This document shows positions 26,811 to 36,133 of a stretch of 64,000 nucleotides of DNA, piece after piece. The position numbers and the translations under genes were made by a program. The notes below the pieces were generated by a model. The model saw nothing but the letters and a program-made list of their open reading frames with translations. It did not search any database and was not told the DNA's origin. The DNA lies in NCBI GenBank assembly GCA_029856145.1, contig JAHQWK010000001.1, forward strand, positions 1 through 64,000, read 5' to 3'. Within the stretch, counting starts at the first letter, position 1. Each line of letters opens with the position of its first letter. Source of the stretch: Promethearchaeia archaeon (GTDB lineage Archaea; Asgardarchaeota; Lokiarchaeia; Sigyniarchaeales; SOKP01).

Positions 26811-28946
26811 ATGAAGTATAGAGCTTCTATAATTATTTTTGTTGGAATAGTCCTTCTTATTTATCTAACTAATTTCTATAATTATCTCTTATTTCATACC
26901 ATCTCTGAATTATTTAGTGTAGTTATAGCATTTGGAATTTTTGTGATAGGGTGGAATACTCGAAAAAATATAGAGAGCTCTTTATTTTTGGTTCTTGGAG
27001 TTAGTTTATTATATATTGGCTCAATCGATTTAATCCATACTTTAGCATATAAAGGAATGGATATATTTGAAGGATATGATGCAAATTTGCCTACTCAATT
27101 ATGGATCGCAGCCAGATATCTTCAAGCAGGTTCATTTCTCATGGCATTTCTTTTAATGCATAAAAAAATTAATCCAAATACTTTAGTAATTGGATACACG
27201 CTTCTAACTATCCTTTTGGTAGTATGTATCTTTACTGAGCTTTTTCCGGTCTGCTATATTGAAGGGATTGGTCTAACACCTTTTAAAATTATCAGCGAAT
27301 ACATAATTATTGGAATTTTGGCAGTTTCTATAATGGTATTATATAAAAATAGAAAGGAGTTCAATTTATCCTTGCTCCATCTTATAATTTTTTCGATTTT
27401 ATTAACTATAATAGCAGAGTTAGCTTTTACATTTTATATTGGTGTATATGATCTTTCTAATTTAATAGGGCATATCTTGAAAATAATCTCTTTTTATCTT
27501 ATTTATTTAGCAATTGTCCAAAAGGGACTTGAGGATCCCTTAAATACTTTATTCTTAATGTTAAAGCAGAGTGAGGAATTTACTACATCTGCATTAAAGG
27601 CTCAAATCGATACTTTTTTTGTGTTTAATCCAAAGAACGGTAAGGCAATAAGATGGAATAAAGCCTTTAATGAGATAAGTGGATACACTGATGAGGAAAT
27701 ATTATCTATGAAAGCACCTGATTCATATTATAGTCAAGAAGATTTAATAAGAGCTGAAGAGGCTACACGAGAGATCGTAGAAAGAGGAAATGCTACAGTT
27801 CTAATGGATTTAATTACGAAAGATGGAAAAAAAATCCCTTTCGAATATTTAGGTTCAAGTATTATTGATGATCAAGGAGATATTAAATATATAGTTTCAG
27901 TTGGGCGAAATATTACTCAACGTATAAAGGCAGAAGAAGAAATTAAGAGTTTAGCTAAGTTTCCTTCAGAGAATCCAAATCCAATATTAAGAGTCAGTGA
28001 TGAAGTTGTCCTTTATACAAATGCTGCTGGTCAAAAACTGTTTAATATCGAGATTGGGAATAAAATACCCCGCAGTTTAAATGGAATAGTAGAGGGAGTC
28101 TTTCATACTCAAGTGATTCAACAAATTGAGCTTGAAATAAATAACCAATTTTACTCGTTTACTATAACCCCTATAGCTGAAAAAAAATATCTAAATATTT
28201 ATGGGCTCAATATATCAGAGAGAATTTTAGCAGAAAGAAAAATTAAAAACTTGGTGTCAACAGTTTCTCATGAATTAAGAACACCTATAACTGTTCTAAT
28301 GATGTCATTAGATTTATACAAACAAAAAAAGGATTCACTAACCCCTGAACTACAAAACTATATTATTGAGACAGGAGAAAGGAATATTTCGCTTCTAAAA
28401 GATTTATCAGAAGATATTCTCATGCTCTCTCAAATCGATGAAAAAAAAATAGAGCTTAATTTAGAATATTATAATCCATCAAAGATATTACAAAATATGG
28501 AAAAATTCTTAGCTCCTTTTGCTCAAGAAAAAAATCTTACTTTTCAAAATGATATCAATGAAGAAATCAATCTGAAAGGGGATATTAAAAGGATTGAGCA
28601 AGTCTTTCGAATTCTTCTTGATAATGCAATAAAATATTCCTTTGAAAATACAATTATCAAGATTAATGTGATTGAAAGTTACAAAGGAAGATTTAATTCT
28701 AAAGGAGAAAATGGGATTTTATTTCAATGTAAAAACCATGGTATAGGAATAAGTAAAGAAGAACTCCCTCATATTTTTGAAAGATTTTATAGAGGTTCAA
28801 ATGTAAGAGATTCTTCTGGAACCGGATTAGGCTTATCAATAGCAAAAGATATAATCGAACTTCATCAAGGGGAAATTTTTGTTGAAAGTAAATTAGGAAA
28901 TGAAACAACTTTTTCTATTTTTTTTCCAAGAATAGATAATGTTTAA
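26811..28946 (+). CDS. MASE3-PAS-PAS sensor histidine kinase
   Basis: The 711-residue protein has an N-terminal membrane-embedded MASE3-type sensor (about seven helices, residues 1-245, with GSIDLIHTLAYKGM), one clear PAS domain (255-370), a second weaker PAS-like stretch (375-470), a HisKA box SHELRTPI near residue 486 and a HATPase ending in GTGLGLSIAKDIIELHQG. The phospho-accepting His is in SHELRTP and N, G1 and G2 boxes look complete. MASE3 often senses small ligands or membrane state. The response regulator begins 61 bp downstream and is its likely partner. Confidence 0.9.
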   Translation: MKYRASIIIFVGIVLLIYLTNFYNYLLFHTISELFSVVIAFGIFVIGWNTRKNIESSLFLVLGVSLLYIGSIDLIHTLAYKGMDIFEGYDANLPTQLWIAARYLQAGSFLMAFLLMHKKINPNTLVIGYTLLTILLVVCIFTELFPVCYIEGIGLTPFKIISEYIIIGILAVSIMVLYKNRKEFNLSLLHLIIFSILLTIIAELAFTFYIGVYDLSNLIGHILKIISFYLIYLAIVQKGLEDPLNTLFLMLKQSEEFTTSALKAQIDTFFVFNPKNGKAIRWNKAFNEISGYTDEEILSMKAPDSYYSQEDLIRAEEATREIVERGNATVLMDLITKDGKKIPFEYLGSSIIDDQGDIKYIVSVGRNITQRIKAEEEIKSLAKFPSENPNPILRVSDEVVLYTNAAGQKLFNIEIGNKIPRSLNGIVEGVFHTQVIQQIELEINNQFYSFTITPIAEKKYLNIYGLNISERILAERKIKNLVSTVSHELRTPITVLMMSLDLYKQKKDSLTPELQNYIIETGERNISLLKDLSEDILMLSQIDEKKIELNLEYYNPSKILQNMEKFLAPFAQEKNLTFQNDINEEINLKGDIKRIEQVFRILLDNAIKYSFENTIIKINVIESYKGRFNSKGENGILFQCKNHGIGISKEELPHIFERFYRGSNVRDSSGTGLGLSIAKDIIELHQGEIFVESKLGNETTFSIFFPRIDNV

Positions 28947-29007
28947 AGTAACATTTAAATATAATTCTAATTAATATTTTCACTATAAGAGCATCAAGCG
29001 TATCATT

Positions 29008-29919
29008 ATGCAAGTTAAGACCCAAACGGTAATACTCATAGTTGACGATAATAAAGATATCTTATTTCATTTAAAATTCTTATTGGAAGAAAATAACTAT
29101 GTAGTCAAAACTGCAGTAAATGGTAAAGATGCATTAAAACTTTTATCTGAAATAATTTCACCTCCAGATTTAATTATTAGTGATATTATGATGCCGGGAA
29201 TGAATGGTTATGATTTTTTTGCGGCAATATCTAACACCCCACTTTGGAATCGAATACCATTTCTATTTCTGACAGCTAAATCAACTCCTTTAGATATTCG
29301 ATTAGGTAAAATGTTGGGAGTGGATGATTATATAACAAAACCATTTAAAAAAGAAGACCTAATTGCATCAATTTCGGGGAAAATTGCACGAAATAATAAA
29401 TCTAATCTTATTGATAAGGAGATTAAACAATTACTCTCCTCTTTAAATATTCAAATGCAATCCCCCATTCTTGATAAAGGTCAACAATTTTTATGTTTAT
29501 TAATTGTGTATTGGAATGATATTACTGGGCCTACTGTAAAGGAAGCTTATCCTCCTGAAAAGAATTTACCTATAGCGATTAATACAATTGGCAAGCAATT
29601 ATTTCATGCCGCAACTTCGATCTATGGGCATGAAAAAATTACGAAATCTCAAGGTATATTACTTAACATTGAAAATATTAATAATAAGGGGTATTTATTT
29701 TTTGATTCTTTTCCCGATGAAAATGAAAGATTTGGAGAAAAACAATATATGTTATCAGTAATCACACCAAATTTGACTTATTTTAATTCGCTTAAAATTA
29801 GAGAAATTCTGAAAGATATCTCTGAAAAAGTAAAAATGAACCAGGAGTGGGTTTTAAAAGAATATTGGGAAAAAATTTTAGAAATTTTATCAGTAAACTC
29901 AGTTTTACTACAAACTTGA
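29008..29919 (+). CDS. Response regulator fused to a longin-like domain
   Basis: The 303-residue protein has an intact receiver domain (ILIVDDNKDIL; phospho-Asp in SDIMMPG; LTAKS; TKPF) over residues 1-130. Residues about 145-290 (FLCLLIVYWNDITGPTVKEAYP onward) look like a longin/roadblock-type alpha/beta domain, judging by the DxxGP and FDSFPDE pattern. It has no DNA-binding output domain. Phosphorylation could therefore control a protein-protein interaction, perhaps with small GTPases or other longin partners, rather than transcription (inference). It sits 61 bp after the histidine kinase gene. Confidence 0.75.
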   Translation: MQVKTQTVILIVDDNKDILFHLKFLLEENNYVVKTAVNGKDALKLLSEIISPPDLIISDIMMPGMNGYDFFAAISNTPLWNRIPFLFLTAKSTPLDIRLGKMLGVDDYITKPFKKEDLIASISGKIARNNKSNLIDKEIKQLLSSLNIQMQSPILDKGQQFLCLLIVYWNDITGPTVKEAYPPEKNLPIAINTIGKQLFHAATSIYGHEKITKSQGILLNIENINNKGYLFFDSFPDENERFGEKQYMLSVITPNLTYFNSLKIREILKDISEKVKMNQEWVLKEYWEKILEILSVNSVLLQT

Positions 29920-30104
29920 TATAATTCTGTAGTACTTAAAGATCTATAATGTTATAAATTAAAAATAAATCAGAATTTTAATCTAATAATTAAGCGAGAA
30001 AACTCACTTTTTTTAATAATATCTAGAAAGAACTTTTAAATCAGCTCTTTTAGTTGAAGTTGTCAAGAAATAAAACTATAATTTTAACCGTCTAGGTGAA
30101 AAAT

Positions 30105-30419
30105 ATGTCTGAAGTAAAGGAAGAAGAAAAGTATTTAATATCTCCAGAGGTGTGTTCTTGGGCTGATGACGAAGATAATATTTACAAAATCGAGATTCAG
30201 TTGCCCGGAGTAGAGAAAGGTACAATTAATCTTAAAATGCATGACGATAGCTTTTTCATTAAAGGAGAAACTGAAGATACTATCTATATAGGTTCCTATA
30301 CTGTTTGCTGTCCAATAAAACCAGAAGAAGCAAAAGCAATATATAAAAATGGACTTCTAAAGATTGAAGTGCCTTTCAAAGAGCCCGAGTTCCATAGTAT
30401 TGAGATTGAAATTGAATAA
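30105..30419 (+). CDS. Hsp20/alpha-crystallin-like small heat shock protein
   Basis: About 104 residues from ATG 30105, which follows GGTGA by five bases; the in-frame GTG at 30096 lies inside that ribosome site. The sequence has the alpha-crystallin pattern IYKIEIQLPGVEKGTINLK, DDSFFIKGE and the late AIYKNGLLKIEVPF, with a truncated N-terminal arm. Small heat shock proteins bind unfolding proteins in the cytosol. It stands alone. Confidence 0.85.
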   Translation: MSEVKEEEKYLISPEVCSWADDEDNIYKIEIQLPGVEKGTINLKMHDDSFFIKGETEDTIYIGSYTVCCPIKPEEAKAIYKNGLLKIEVPFKEPEFHSIEIEIE

Positions 30420-30562
30420 ATCAACTTTTTCTTTTTTTTATTTTTAATTTTAAGAAAAATTTATTAAACATTTTACCTCTATTTCAAATTATAAAAATTT
30501 TTGAAAATTAGAAATACTTATTGTTCTAAATCAGTTCATTTAAACAGCTATGAGTGTAACTA

Positions 30563-31090
30563 TTGAATATTATTCAAGTTGAAAATGATGAATATAACAC
30601 TAATTTGAGGGATTTGTTCTCAGAATATCTCGAATGGGTTTTAAAAATGTGTGAAAGAGAGTTCAATATCACTCTTAACATAAAAGAAATGGTTAATGAT
30701 GCCGTTAATCACTCAATTGAAGGTTTAAATAGATATCTTCCTCCAGAGGGGCATTTATTTTTATGTAAATATGATAATCATATTGTAGGAACAGCTTCTA
30801 TGAGAAATAATGGAGATAAAATCGGTGAGATTAAAAGGATGTATGTACTACCTGAATATCGAGGCATGGGAATAGGTAGAACTCTATTTGAAAGATTGAT
30901 CAAAGAAGCACAAAATCTACAATATTCAAAAATTAGGTTAGATACTGGTCCTTTTATGCAAAAAGCTATTGGGCTCTATCATTCAGTTGGCTTTCGTAAT
31001 ATTGAACCTTATCCCGAAAGCGAAGTTCTTCAAGAAGGAGTTCCCGTAGAAATAGGTAAAAACTGGATCTTTTTAGAAATGACTTTATAA
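30563..31090 (+). CDS. GNAT-family N-acetyltransferase
   Basis: The 175-residue protein has the GNAT core: IGEIKRMYVLPEYRGMGIGR followed by TLFERLI (acetyl-CoA loop Q/RxxGxG/A as RGMGIGR) and later FMQKAIGLYHSVGFRNIEPYPES. The N-terminal 60 residues are a helical substrate arm. Start is TTG 30563; ATG 30550 is out of frame. Substrate unknown; likely a small molecule or peptide N-terminus. Confidence 0.8.
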   Translation: MNIIQVENDEYNTNLRDLFSEYLEWVLKMCEREFNITLNIKEMVNDAVNHSIEGLNRYLPPEGHLFLCKYDNHIVGTASMRNNGDKIGEIKRMYVLPEYRGMGIGRTLFERLIKEAQNLQYSKIRLDTGPFMQKAIGLYHSVGFRNIEPYPESEVLQEGVPVEIGKNWIFLEMTL

Positions 31091-31124
31091 AAAGAACTAA
31101 ACAAAAATAGATATAAAAAATATA

Positions 31125-32069
31125 TTAATATTCTATATTCATTTCTTTAACATAATCAAAAGCAGAATAAGCTGCTATTACACCTTCAGAAACACCTGTA
31201 ATAGCTTGTTTAAAAGGTGCATCAGCTACATCTCCCGCCGCAAAAATACCGGGAACATTGGTTTCTGACGTACGATTAATTTTAATTTCACCTTTTTTAT
31301 TAGTTTCTACTCCAATACCTTTTGCTAAATCAGAATTAGGAATTGATCCAATTTCAATAAAAACTCCATCAATCTCAAATTCTTTTCCATTATCGAAGAC
31401 AACAGATTTTACTGTCCCCTCCCCTTTGATTTCTACTATTTGTGTTTCATAAATTATCTCAATTTTATCATTCTCATATACTCGTTTCTTATTAATTGGT
31501 TCCGCTCTGATTTCTTCTCCTCTATAAATAATATAAACTTTCTTAACGCTTTGGGCTAAGAATAATGCTTCCTTGGCAGCAGAATCACTTCCTCCAATCA
31601 CACATACATTTTTATCCTTATAAAATGGTCCATCACATGTCGCACAATACGAAACACCTCTGCCAGCAAACTCTTCTTCACCAGGAATGCCTAATTTCTT
31701 CCTATCTGAACCAGTTGCTAAACAAATTGAATAAGTTTTAAAATTTTGAAAAAATGAATGAAGCTTGAAGTGATCTTCAACTCTTTCAATCTTTCGTATC
31801 TCATCTGATATATAGGGTATCTTAAGTGAATCCATATGATCTCTAAACATGTCCATTAATCCTTGCCCACTTATTGATGTAATAGCTGGATAATTTTCAA
31901 CAAGATGAGTCGTTGCTATTAATCCTCCAAAGGTCTTCCCTACAATTAGTATATCCATAGCAAATCGAGCAGCATAAATTGCACATCCAATCGCTGTTGG
32001 TCCACCACCTAACACGATTAAATCATAGGTTTTTTCTAAATCGATACCTTCCATATCAATATTAAACAT
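31125..32069 (-). CDS. trxB: Thioredoxin reductase
   Basis: The 314-residue protein has the FAD loop GGGPTAIGCA, the NAD(P)H loop GGSDSAAKEALFL, the redox motif CATCDGPF (about residue 136) and the C-terminal FAD motif GIFAAGDVADAPFKQA. It passes electrons from NAD(P)H to a thioredoxin-like disulfide. It is the last gene of a four-gene run with three double-thioredoxin-fold proteins, so those are its likely partners. Active-site cysteines are intact. Confidence 0.93.
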   Translation of the reverse strand: MFNIDMEGIDLEKTYDLIVLGGGPTAIGCAIYAARFAMDILIVGKTFGGLIATTHLVENYPAITSISGQGLMDMFRDHMDSLKIPYISDEIRKIERVEDHFKLHSFFQNFKTYSICLATGSDRKKLGIPGEEEFAGRGVSYCATCDGPFYKDKNVCVIGGSDSAAKEALFLAQSVKKVYIIYRGEEIRAEPINKKRVYENDKIEIIYETQIVEIKGEGTVKSVVFDNGKEFEIDGVFIEIGSIPNSDLAKGIGVETNKKGEIKINRTSETNVPGIFAAGDVADAPFKQAITGVSEGVIAAYSAFDYVKEMNIEY

Positions 32070-32120
32070 CTTTTTCTCCCCTTCCTATATTAAATTATTA
32101 TCACAAATTATTATTTTATA

Positions 32121-32777
32121 TTATAATATTACCATATTCTCTCCAATAAGTTCCTCTAGTAATTCATTAGGACCATAACAACCAATCAACGGTTCTTTTT
32201 TATTTATGATTGTATAAGGAACACTGGAGGTATTATATAGTTTTCCAATATCCGGATTTTCCATTATGTCTATTATCTCAACTCTAATTTTTCCTCCCGC
32301 AGCAAGCGCAAATTGGGAAGTAAGACTTACCATCTGAGGGGAGTAAGCACATGAATTAGTTATCATCACTTTAATAGTTGAAGGAACTATCTTATTAAGA
32401 TTCTTTTTAATAGCAGGTTCATAATAATTCAAAGCTCCCCCGAAAATTAATAAAGCTTGAATAAATGGTTGGGTTTCGCTGCCTTGTGGAGCTGATAAAT
32501 ATCGAATGAGCTCATTCCCCTCATTGTCAATTAATAATACTGTTGGGTCTCTTTCAATATTATATCTTTTCTCTAAATCTGGGTTCTTTCCGATCGGTAG
32601 CTCTACAATGGTTAACATTTCATTGGAATTCTCTTCATAAATTTTTAGAATTGACATCGTATACTCATAATTTTGAGATTTCTTATTTTTATCTATAAAT
32701 ACGTGTAGCTTAACAGGTTTAGAAAGCTTTTTCATCTCATCACGTATCATTTTTTTGAATATATATGAAGCCGGCAA
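32121..32777 (-). CDS. Degenerate double-thioredoxin-fold protein
   Basis: The 218-residue protein is clearly a paralog of the next two genes by shared segments (RYLSAPQGSE, IEIIDIMENPDIGKLY, VPYTIINKKEP). Both redox sites are damaged: the N-terminal CxxC position has no cysteines, and the C-terminal CPYC is CAYS. It probably cannot act as a disulfide oxidoreductase; it may bind the redox partner or be decaying. It lies between a functional pair of paralogs and the thioredoxin reductase gene. Confidence 0.75.
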   Translation of the reverse strand: MPASYIFKKMIRDEMKKLSKPVKLHVFIDKNKKSQNYEYTMSILKIYEENSNEMLTIVELPIGKNPDLEKRYNIERDPTVLLIDNEGNELIRYLSAPQGSETQPFIQALLIFGGALNYYEPAIKKNLNKIVPSTIKVMITNSCAYSPQMVSLTSQFALAAGGKIRVEIIDIMENPDIGKLYNTSSVPYTIINKKEPLIGCYGPNELLEELIGENMVIL

Positions 32778-32837
32778 TTTTATCTCCTCTTACAAATAAT
32801 TATTTTCATAATTTTTAACATAATTAAATTAAAAGGA

Positions 32838-33521
32838 TCAATATTGAACGCGAATATTACCTCCAATCAAAGCTTGTAAAATTTTATTTGCCCCCACCAT
32901 TCCAACTAAGGTCTTTTGATCGTTTATAATAGTATATGGCACACCAGCCGCGTCATAATATTGACCGATATCAGGATTAGCTATAATATCAATAATAATT
33001 GTTCTTATTTTTCCTTCTGAAGCTATGGCAAATAAACTACAGATATTCACTATCTGAGGGCAGTATGGACAAGTCTCAGTTATCATTACCTTTATTGTAG
33101 AAGGTTGAATTCTGTCTAAATTTTGTTTTATCGTCGCTTTATAATAATTGGGTGCCCCAGCAAAAACAAATATAGCTTGGATAAAGGGTTGAATTTCACC
33201 TCCTTGAGGGGCTGCTAAATAACGTATAATCTCCTTTTCTTTCTCATCAATGAATAAGATTGTGGGTACTCTTGAAATATCATAACTCTTAGCAAATTCA
33301 GGATTTTCATCAATACATAATTCCTCAATTGCTAACATTCCATTTGAGTTTTCTTCATAAACTCTCAATAATGCCATAAACTGATTACAATCCATACATT
33401 CTCTTATTTGGCTCCCAGGTGGCTGTTTCTCTTTACATGTAAATACTTTTAATTTAACTGGTTTCCTTAATTTTGCCATTTCTCCCTTGATTATTTCTCT
33501 ATATTTATCATCTTGAGTCAT
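32838..33521 (-). CDS. Double-thioredoxin-fold disulfide oxidoreductase 2
   Basis: The 227-residue protein has two thioredoxin folds, as in archaeal protein disulfide oxidoreductase. CMDC lies in the first (about residue 39) and CPYC in the second (about residue 145). The cis-Pro loops IVPTILFIDEKEKE-like and VPYTIINDQ are present. It reduces or forms disulfides in the cytosol, recharged by the thioredoxin reductase downstream. ATG 33521 follows GGTGATTTTAG, a clear ribosome site. It is the middle gene of three. Confidence 0.85.
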   Translation of the reverse strand: MTQDDKYREIIKGEMAKLRKPVKLKVFTCKEKQPPGSQIRECMDCNQFMALLRVYEENSNGMLAIEELCIDENPEFAKSYDISRVPTILFIDEKEKEIIRYLAAPQGGEIQPFIQAIFVFAGAPNYYKATIKQNLDRIQPSTIKVMITETCPYCPQIVNICSLFAIASEGKIRTIIIDIIANPDIGQYYDAAGVPYTIINDQKTLVGMVGANKILQALIGGNIRVQY

Positions 33522-33544
33522 TAACTAAAATCACCTTAAATTAA

Positions 33545-34252
33545 TTATGCGTAGATTCCTCCAAAATCTCGATCTTTCGAACCGACAAGTTTCTCTAGTA
33601 AATCTTGAGGAGTAAACATTCCGTGAATAACTTCTTTTTCATTTATTACTGTCATGGGGACACCTTGAACTTGGTATTTCATACCGAGCTCTGGGTTTAA
33701 ATTAACATCAATTACTTCCGCTGAAATCTTTCCTTTAGAAACTAAAGCGAATAATGTTAAAACTGGAACAGTAGCAGGACAATAGGGACACGTTGGAGTT
33801 ATAAAGATTTTCATATTTGACTTTCCTATCTTTTTAAGATGAGTAAGGATTTGATCCGTATAATAAGGTCTTACTCCTGAGAAGTATTGTATACTATTAA
33901 GAAATGGTACAAATTCAGATCCTACAGGTTGTGCTAAGTATCGAATAATTTCTTTATCATTTTCATCTACAAATAATATAGCAGGGATCTTAGTAACATT
34001 GAATTTTTTTGCTTCTTCTTCATTTTCTTCAGTGGAGATTTCCTCAATTTTAAGTTTTCCATCAGATAAATCCTCAAGAGTTTTTAACAGCTCATACGTC
34101 CCACCACAAGCCATACACTTTCTAAATCTTGTTCCATCTTCATTGGTTTTAAAATCAGTAAACAGTTTAAGTACAACCTTTCCTTTTAATTTACTCATTT
34201 CTCTTTTAATATTATCCATTTCATTTTCAGAAAATAACATAAAATCACCCAT
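33545..34252 (-). CDS. Double-thioredoxin-fold disulfide oxidoreductase 1
   Basis: The 235-residue protein is the first gene of the run. It has CMAC (near residue 42) in the N-terminal fold and CPYC (near 152) in the C-terminal fold, with VPMTVINEKE as the cis-Pro loop. It is the most complete of the three paralogs. An alternative start at MLF (residue 5) lies just after GGTGAT. It probably forms a redox relay with the thioredoxin reductase encoded 1.5 kb downstream. Confidence 0.87.
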   Translation of the reverse strand: MGDFMLFSENEMDNIKREMSKLKGKVVLKLFTDFKTNEDGTRFRKCMACGGTYELLKTLEDLSDGKLKIEEISTEENEEEAKKFNVTKIPAILFVDENDKEIIRYLAQPVGSEFVPFLNSIQYFSGVRPYYTDQILTHLKKIGKSNMKIFITPTCPYCPATVPVLTLFALVSKGKISAEVIDVNLNPELGMKYQVQGVPMTVINEKEVIHGMFTPQDLLEKLVGSKDRDFGGIYA

Positions 34253-34370
34253 TAATTCAATCTATTATGAATATTTGCTATCTTACTTAAAAGAATTTTT
34301 CGTTTAAATTATAAAAAAAACTGGTTCTAAATTGTTATTGAATAAAATTGAATAAAATAACATTAATAAT

Positions 34371-35552
34371 TCAAAAGATATCTTTCAATGACTTATTATT
34401 AGTCTCCTCAATTAGTTTTTTAAAAATAAAATACAATATCAACCCAATTAGAAAACCAATTGCTATATTAAATAAGTAGCAAAGAATTGCTGAGATTAAT
34501 ATTATAGGGAACGATTTAATATTAAAATCTTTGAAAGCCATTTTACCTAATAGAAGGGCAGTATAAATAAGCATAGCACCTAAAATAGCCATAGGAAACT
34601 CTTTGAAAAGTAGAAGTAATGTTTCAGAGAAAAATAAACCAAGCATTAGTTCCATTATCCCCTCCATTATCATTGATCCCCCAGTTCTAGCTCCAAATGC
34701 GTATTGTGCCATTAACCCTCCAGATCCATGACATAAAGGCATTCCTACTAAAAAAGGATTAATTAAATTCATCGCACCCATATTAAAAGCTAAAGTATTA
34801 GCATCAATCCCTTCTTTCTCTGGAAAAAGCTCTTTAATTAACACGACAGTAGCAATCATAACATTTGTTAATGTTAAAAATAATTGTGCAATTCCCGCAT
34901 ATAACATACCTAGTAAAAAATTTTCCCAAGTTGGAAATTGAAAGCTTAAACTTGGCAATCCAAATTTCAAATTTGTTATACTAATAGTACCAGTAATAAA
35001 CATTATCAAAATACCCCCAAATGTAAGGATAATCGCCGAAGGAATTGGTTTATTCTTTATCAATAATAAAATAATTAAGATTGATATAATACCTAAAAAC
35101 AAGTTTTCACCAAAGAATAAAATTCCTGTCCATCCTAAAATAAGTGCTAAACCAAGTTGGATTCCCCTAACTGCTATAATAGGTACTTTACTTACGATTT
35201 TATTAAGTTTTTTTGAGAATCCAAGAACAAACCATACAACTCCGGTACCAAATCCAGTAGAGATAACCATGTTAGGATTCCAACCTTTTGATATAGCCAC
35301 AGCACCAATCGTTTTTTGGGGTTGCACAGGAAGTGGGAGATTGAATTTTAATCCTAATATGACATTTGTAATTCCCAAAGTAAGAAAGATTCCTGCAGGA
35401 TTTAAACCTACAATTGAGATATATCCAATTATAAAAGGAATTAATGTTCCCCAATCTCCAAAAGAGCCCCCAAATTCTCTTAAAGTAAATTTCTTATATT
35501 TCTCTTCGCTTTCTTTTTCAATGCCATTAATATTAGGGACCAAATTAATCAA
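34371..35552 (-). CDS. MOT1-like molybdate (or sulfate) transporter
   Basis: The 393-residue protein has about ten to eleven helices and the MOT1-type signature: EFGGSFGDWGTLIPF near the N-terminus, LPVQPQKTIGAVAISKGW, and PLCHGSGGLMAQYAFGARTGGS near residue 280. It resembles SLC26-like proteins that carry molybdate in plants and archaea. Molybdate would feed molybdoenzymes, though none is visible in the window. A sulfate role is possible. Confidence 0.75.
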   Translation of the reverse strand: MINLVPNINGIEKESEEKYKKFTLREFGGSFGDWGTLIPFIIGYISIVGLNPAGIFLTLGITNVILGLKFNLPLPVQPQKTIGAVAISKGWNPNMVISTGFGTGVVWFVLGFSKKLNKIVSKVPIIAVRGIQLGLALILGWTGILFFGENLFLGIISILIILLLIKNKPIPSAIILTFGGILIMFITGTISITNLKFGLPSLSFQFPTWENFLLGMLYAGIAQLFLTLTNVMIATVVLIKELFPEKEGIDANTLAFNMGAMNLINPFLVGMPLCHGSGGLMAQYAFGARTGGSMIMEGIMELMLGLFFSETLLLLFKEFPMAILGAMLIYTALLLGKMAFKDFNIKSFPIILISAILCYLFNIAIGFLIGLILYFIFKKLIEETNNKSLKDIF

Positions 35553-35762
35553 ATATAAAAAAAATTCTAAATTTATTAAATTTCTTAAAATAAATCAAAA
35601 TAATTTATATTCATTTAGTAAAATTACACTTCGAAACGTTCTTTTTAACTTTCAATAAATTTAAAAATATTCAATTTATCATATTTGCAGATTTAGCTTT
35701 ATCTAATAAATCTTAATAACCTTAAGAATTTTTTATCCATTCTTTTGATTAAGAGTATTTCA

Positions 35763-36089
35763 GTGTCTCTCTTACATAATGCAATAAAATATAATCAAAT
35801 TCAGCTTATTAAAATTCAAATTACTATTTGTAAAACCGAAAATAGTAGAAAGAACTATATTGTGATGGAATTTAAGGATATCGGTATAAGCATTATTGAT
35901 TACTAGAAAGAATTAATATTCCAAAAAGGACATAAGAACGACAATCATTTAAGAGGAATGGGAATTGGGCTATCTCTTGTGAAAAAGATTATTGAAAGCT
36001 ATAATGGTAAAATTTGGGTCGAAAATCGCATAAAAAATGATTAGAGTCAGGGAAGTAATTTTGTAGTAGAAATTCCAGAAGCAATCTAA
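35763..36089 (+). pseudogene. Decayed histidine kinase ATPase domain
   Basis: One frame reads through a histidine-kinase ATPase C-terminus: an N-box LLHNAIKYNQ, a damaged G1 box (FKDIGISIID), then GMGIGLSLVKKIIESYNGKIW and a final SNFVVEIPEAI. In-frame stops interrupt it twice, after IIDY and after NRIKND. The upstream kinase and sensor parts are missing. No frameshift is needed to follow the homology, so decay was mainly by point mutation. The rest of the gap 35553-35762 is AT-rich with no other feature. Confidence 0.75.
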
Positions 36090-36133
36090 AAGTAAATATT
36101 TTTGAAACTCATATAAAACTTTTTTAATCCAAT

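Noticed and set aside
30550..30582. ATG at 30550 as a start for the acetyltransferase.
   Set aside because: It opens a ten-codon frame different from the GNAT frame.
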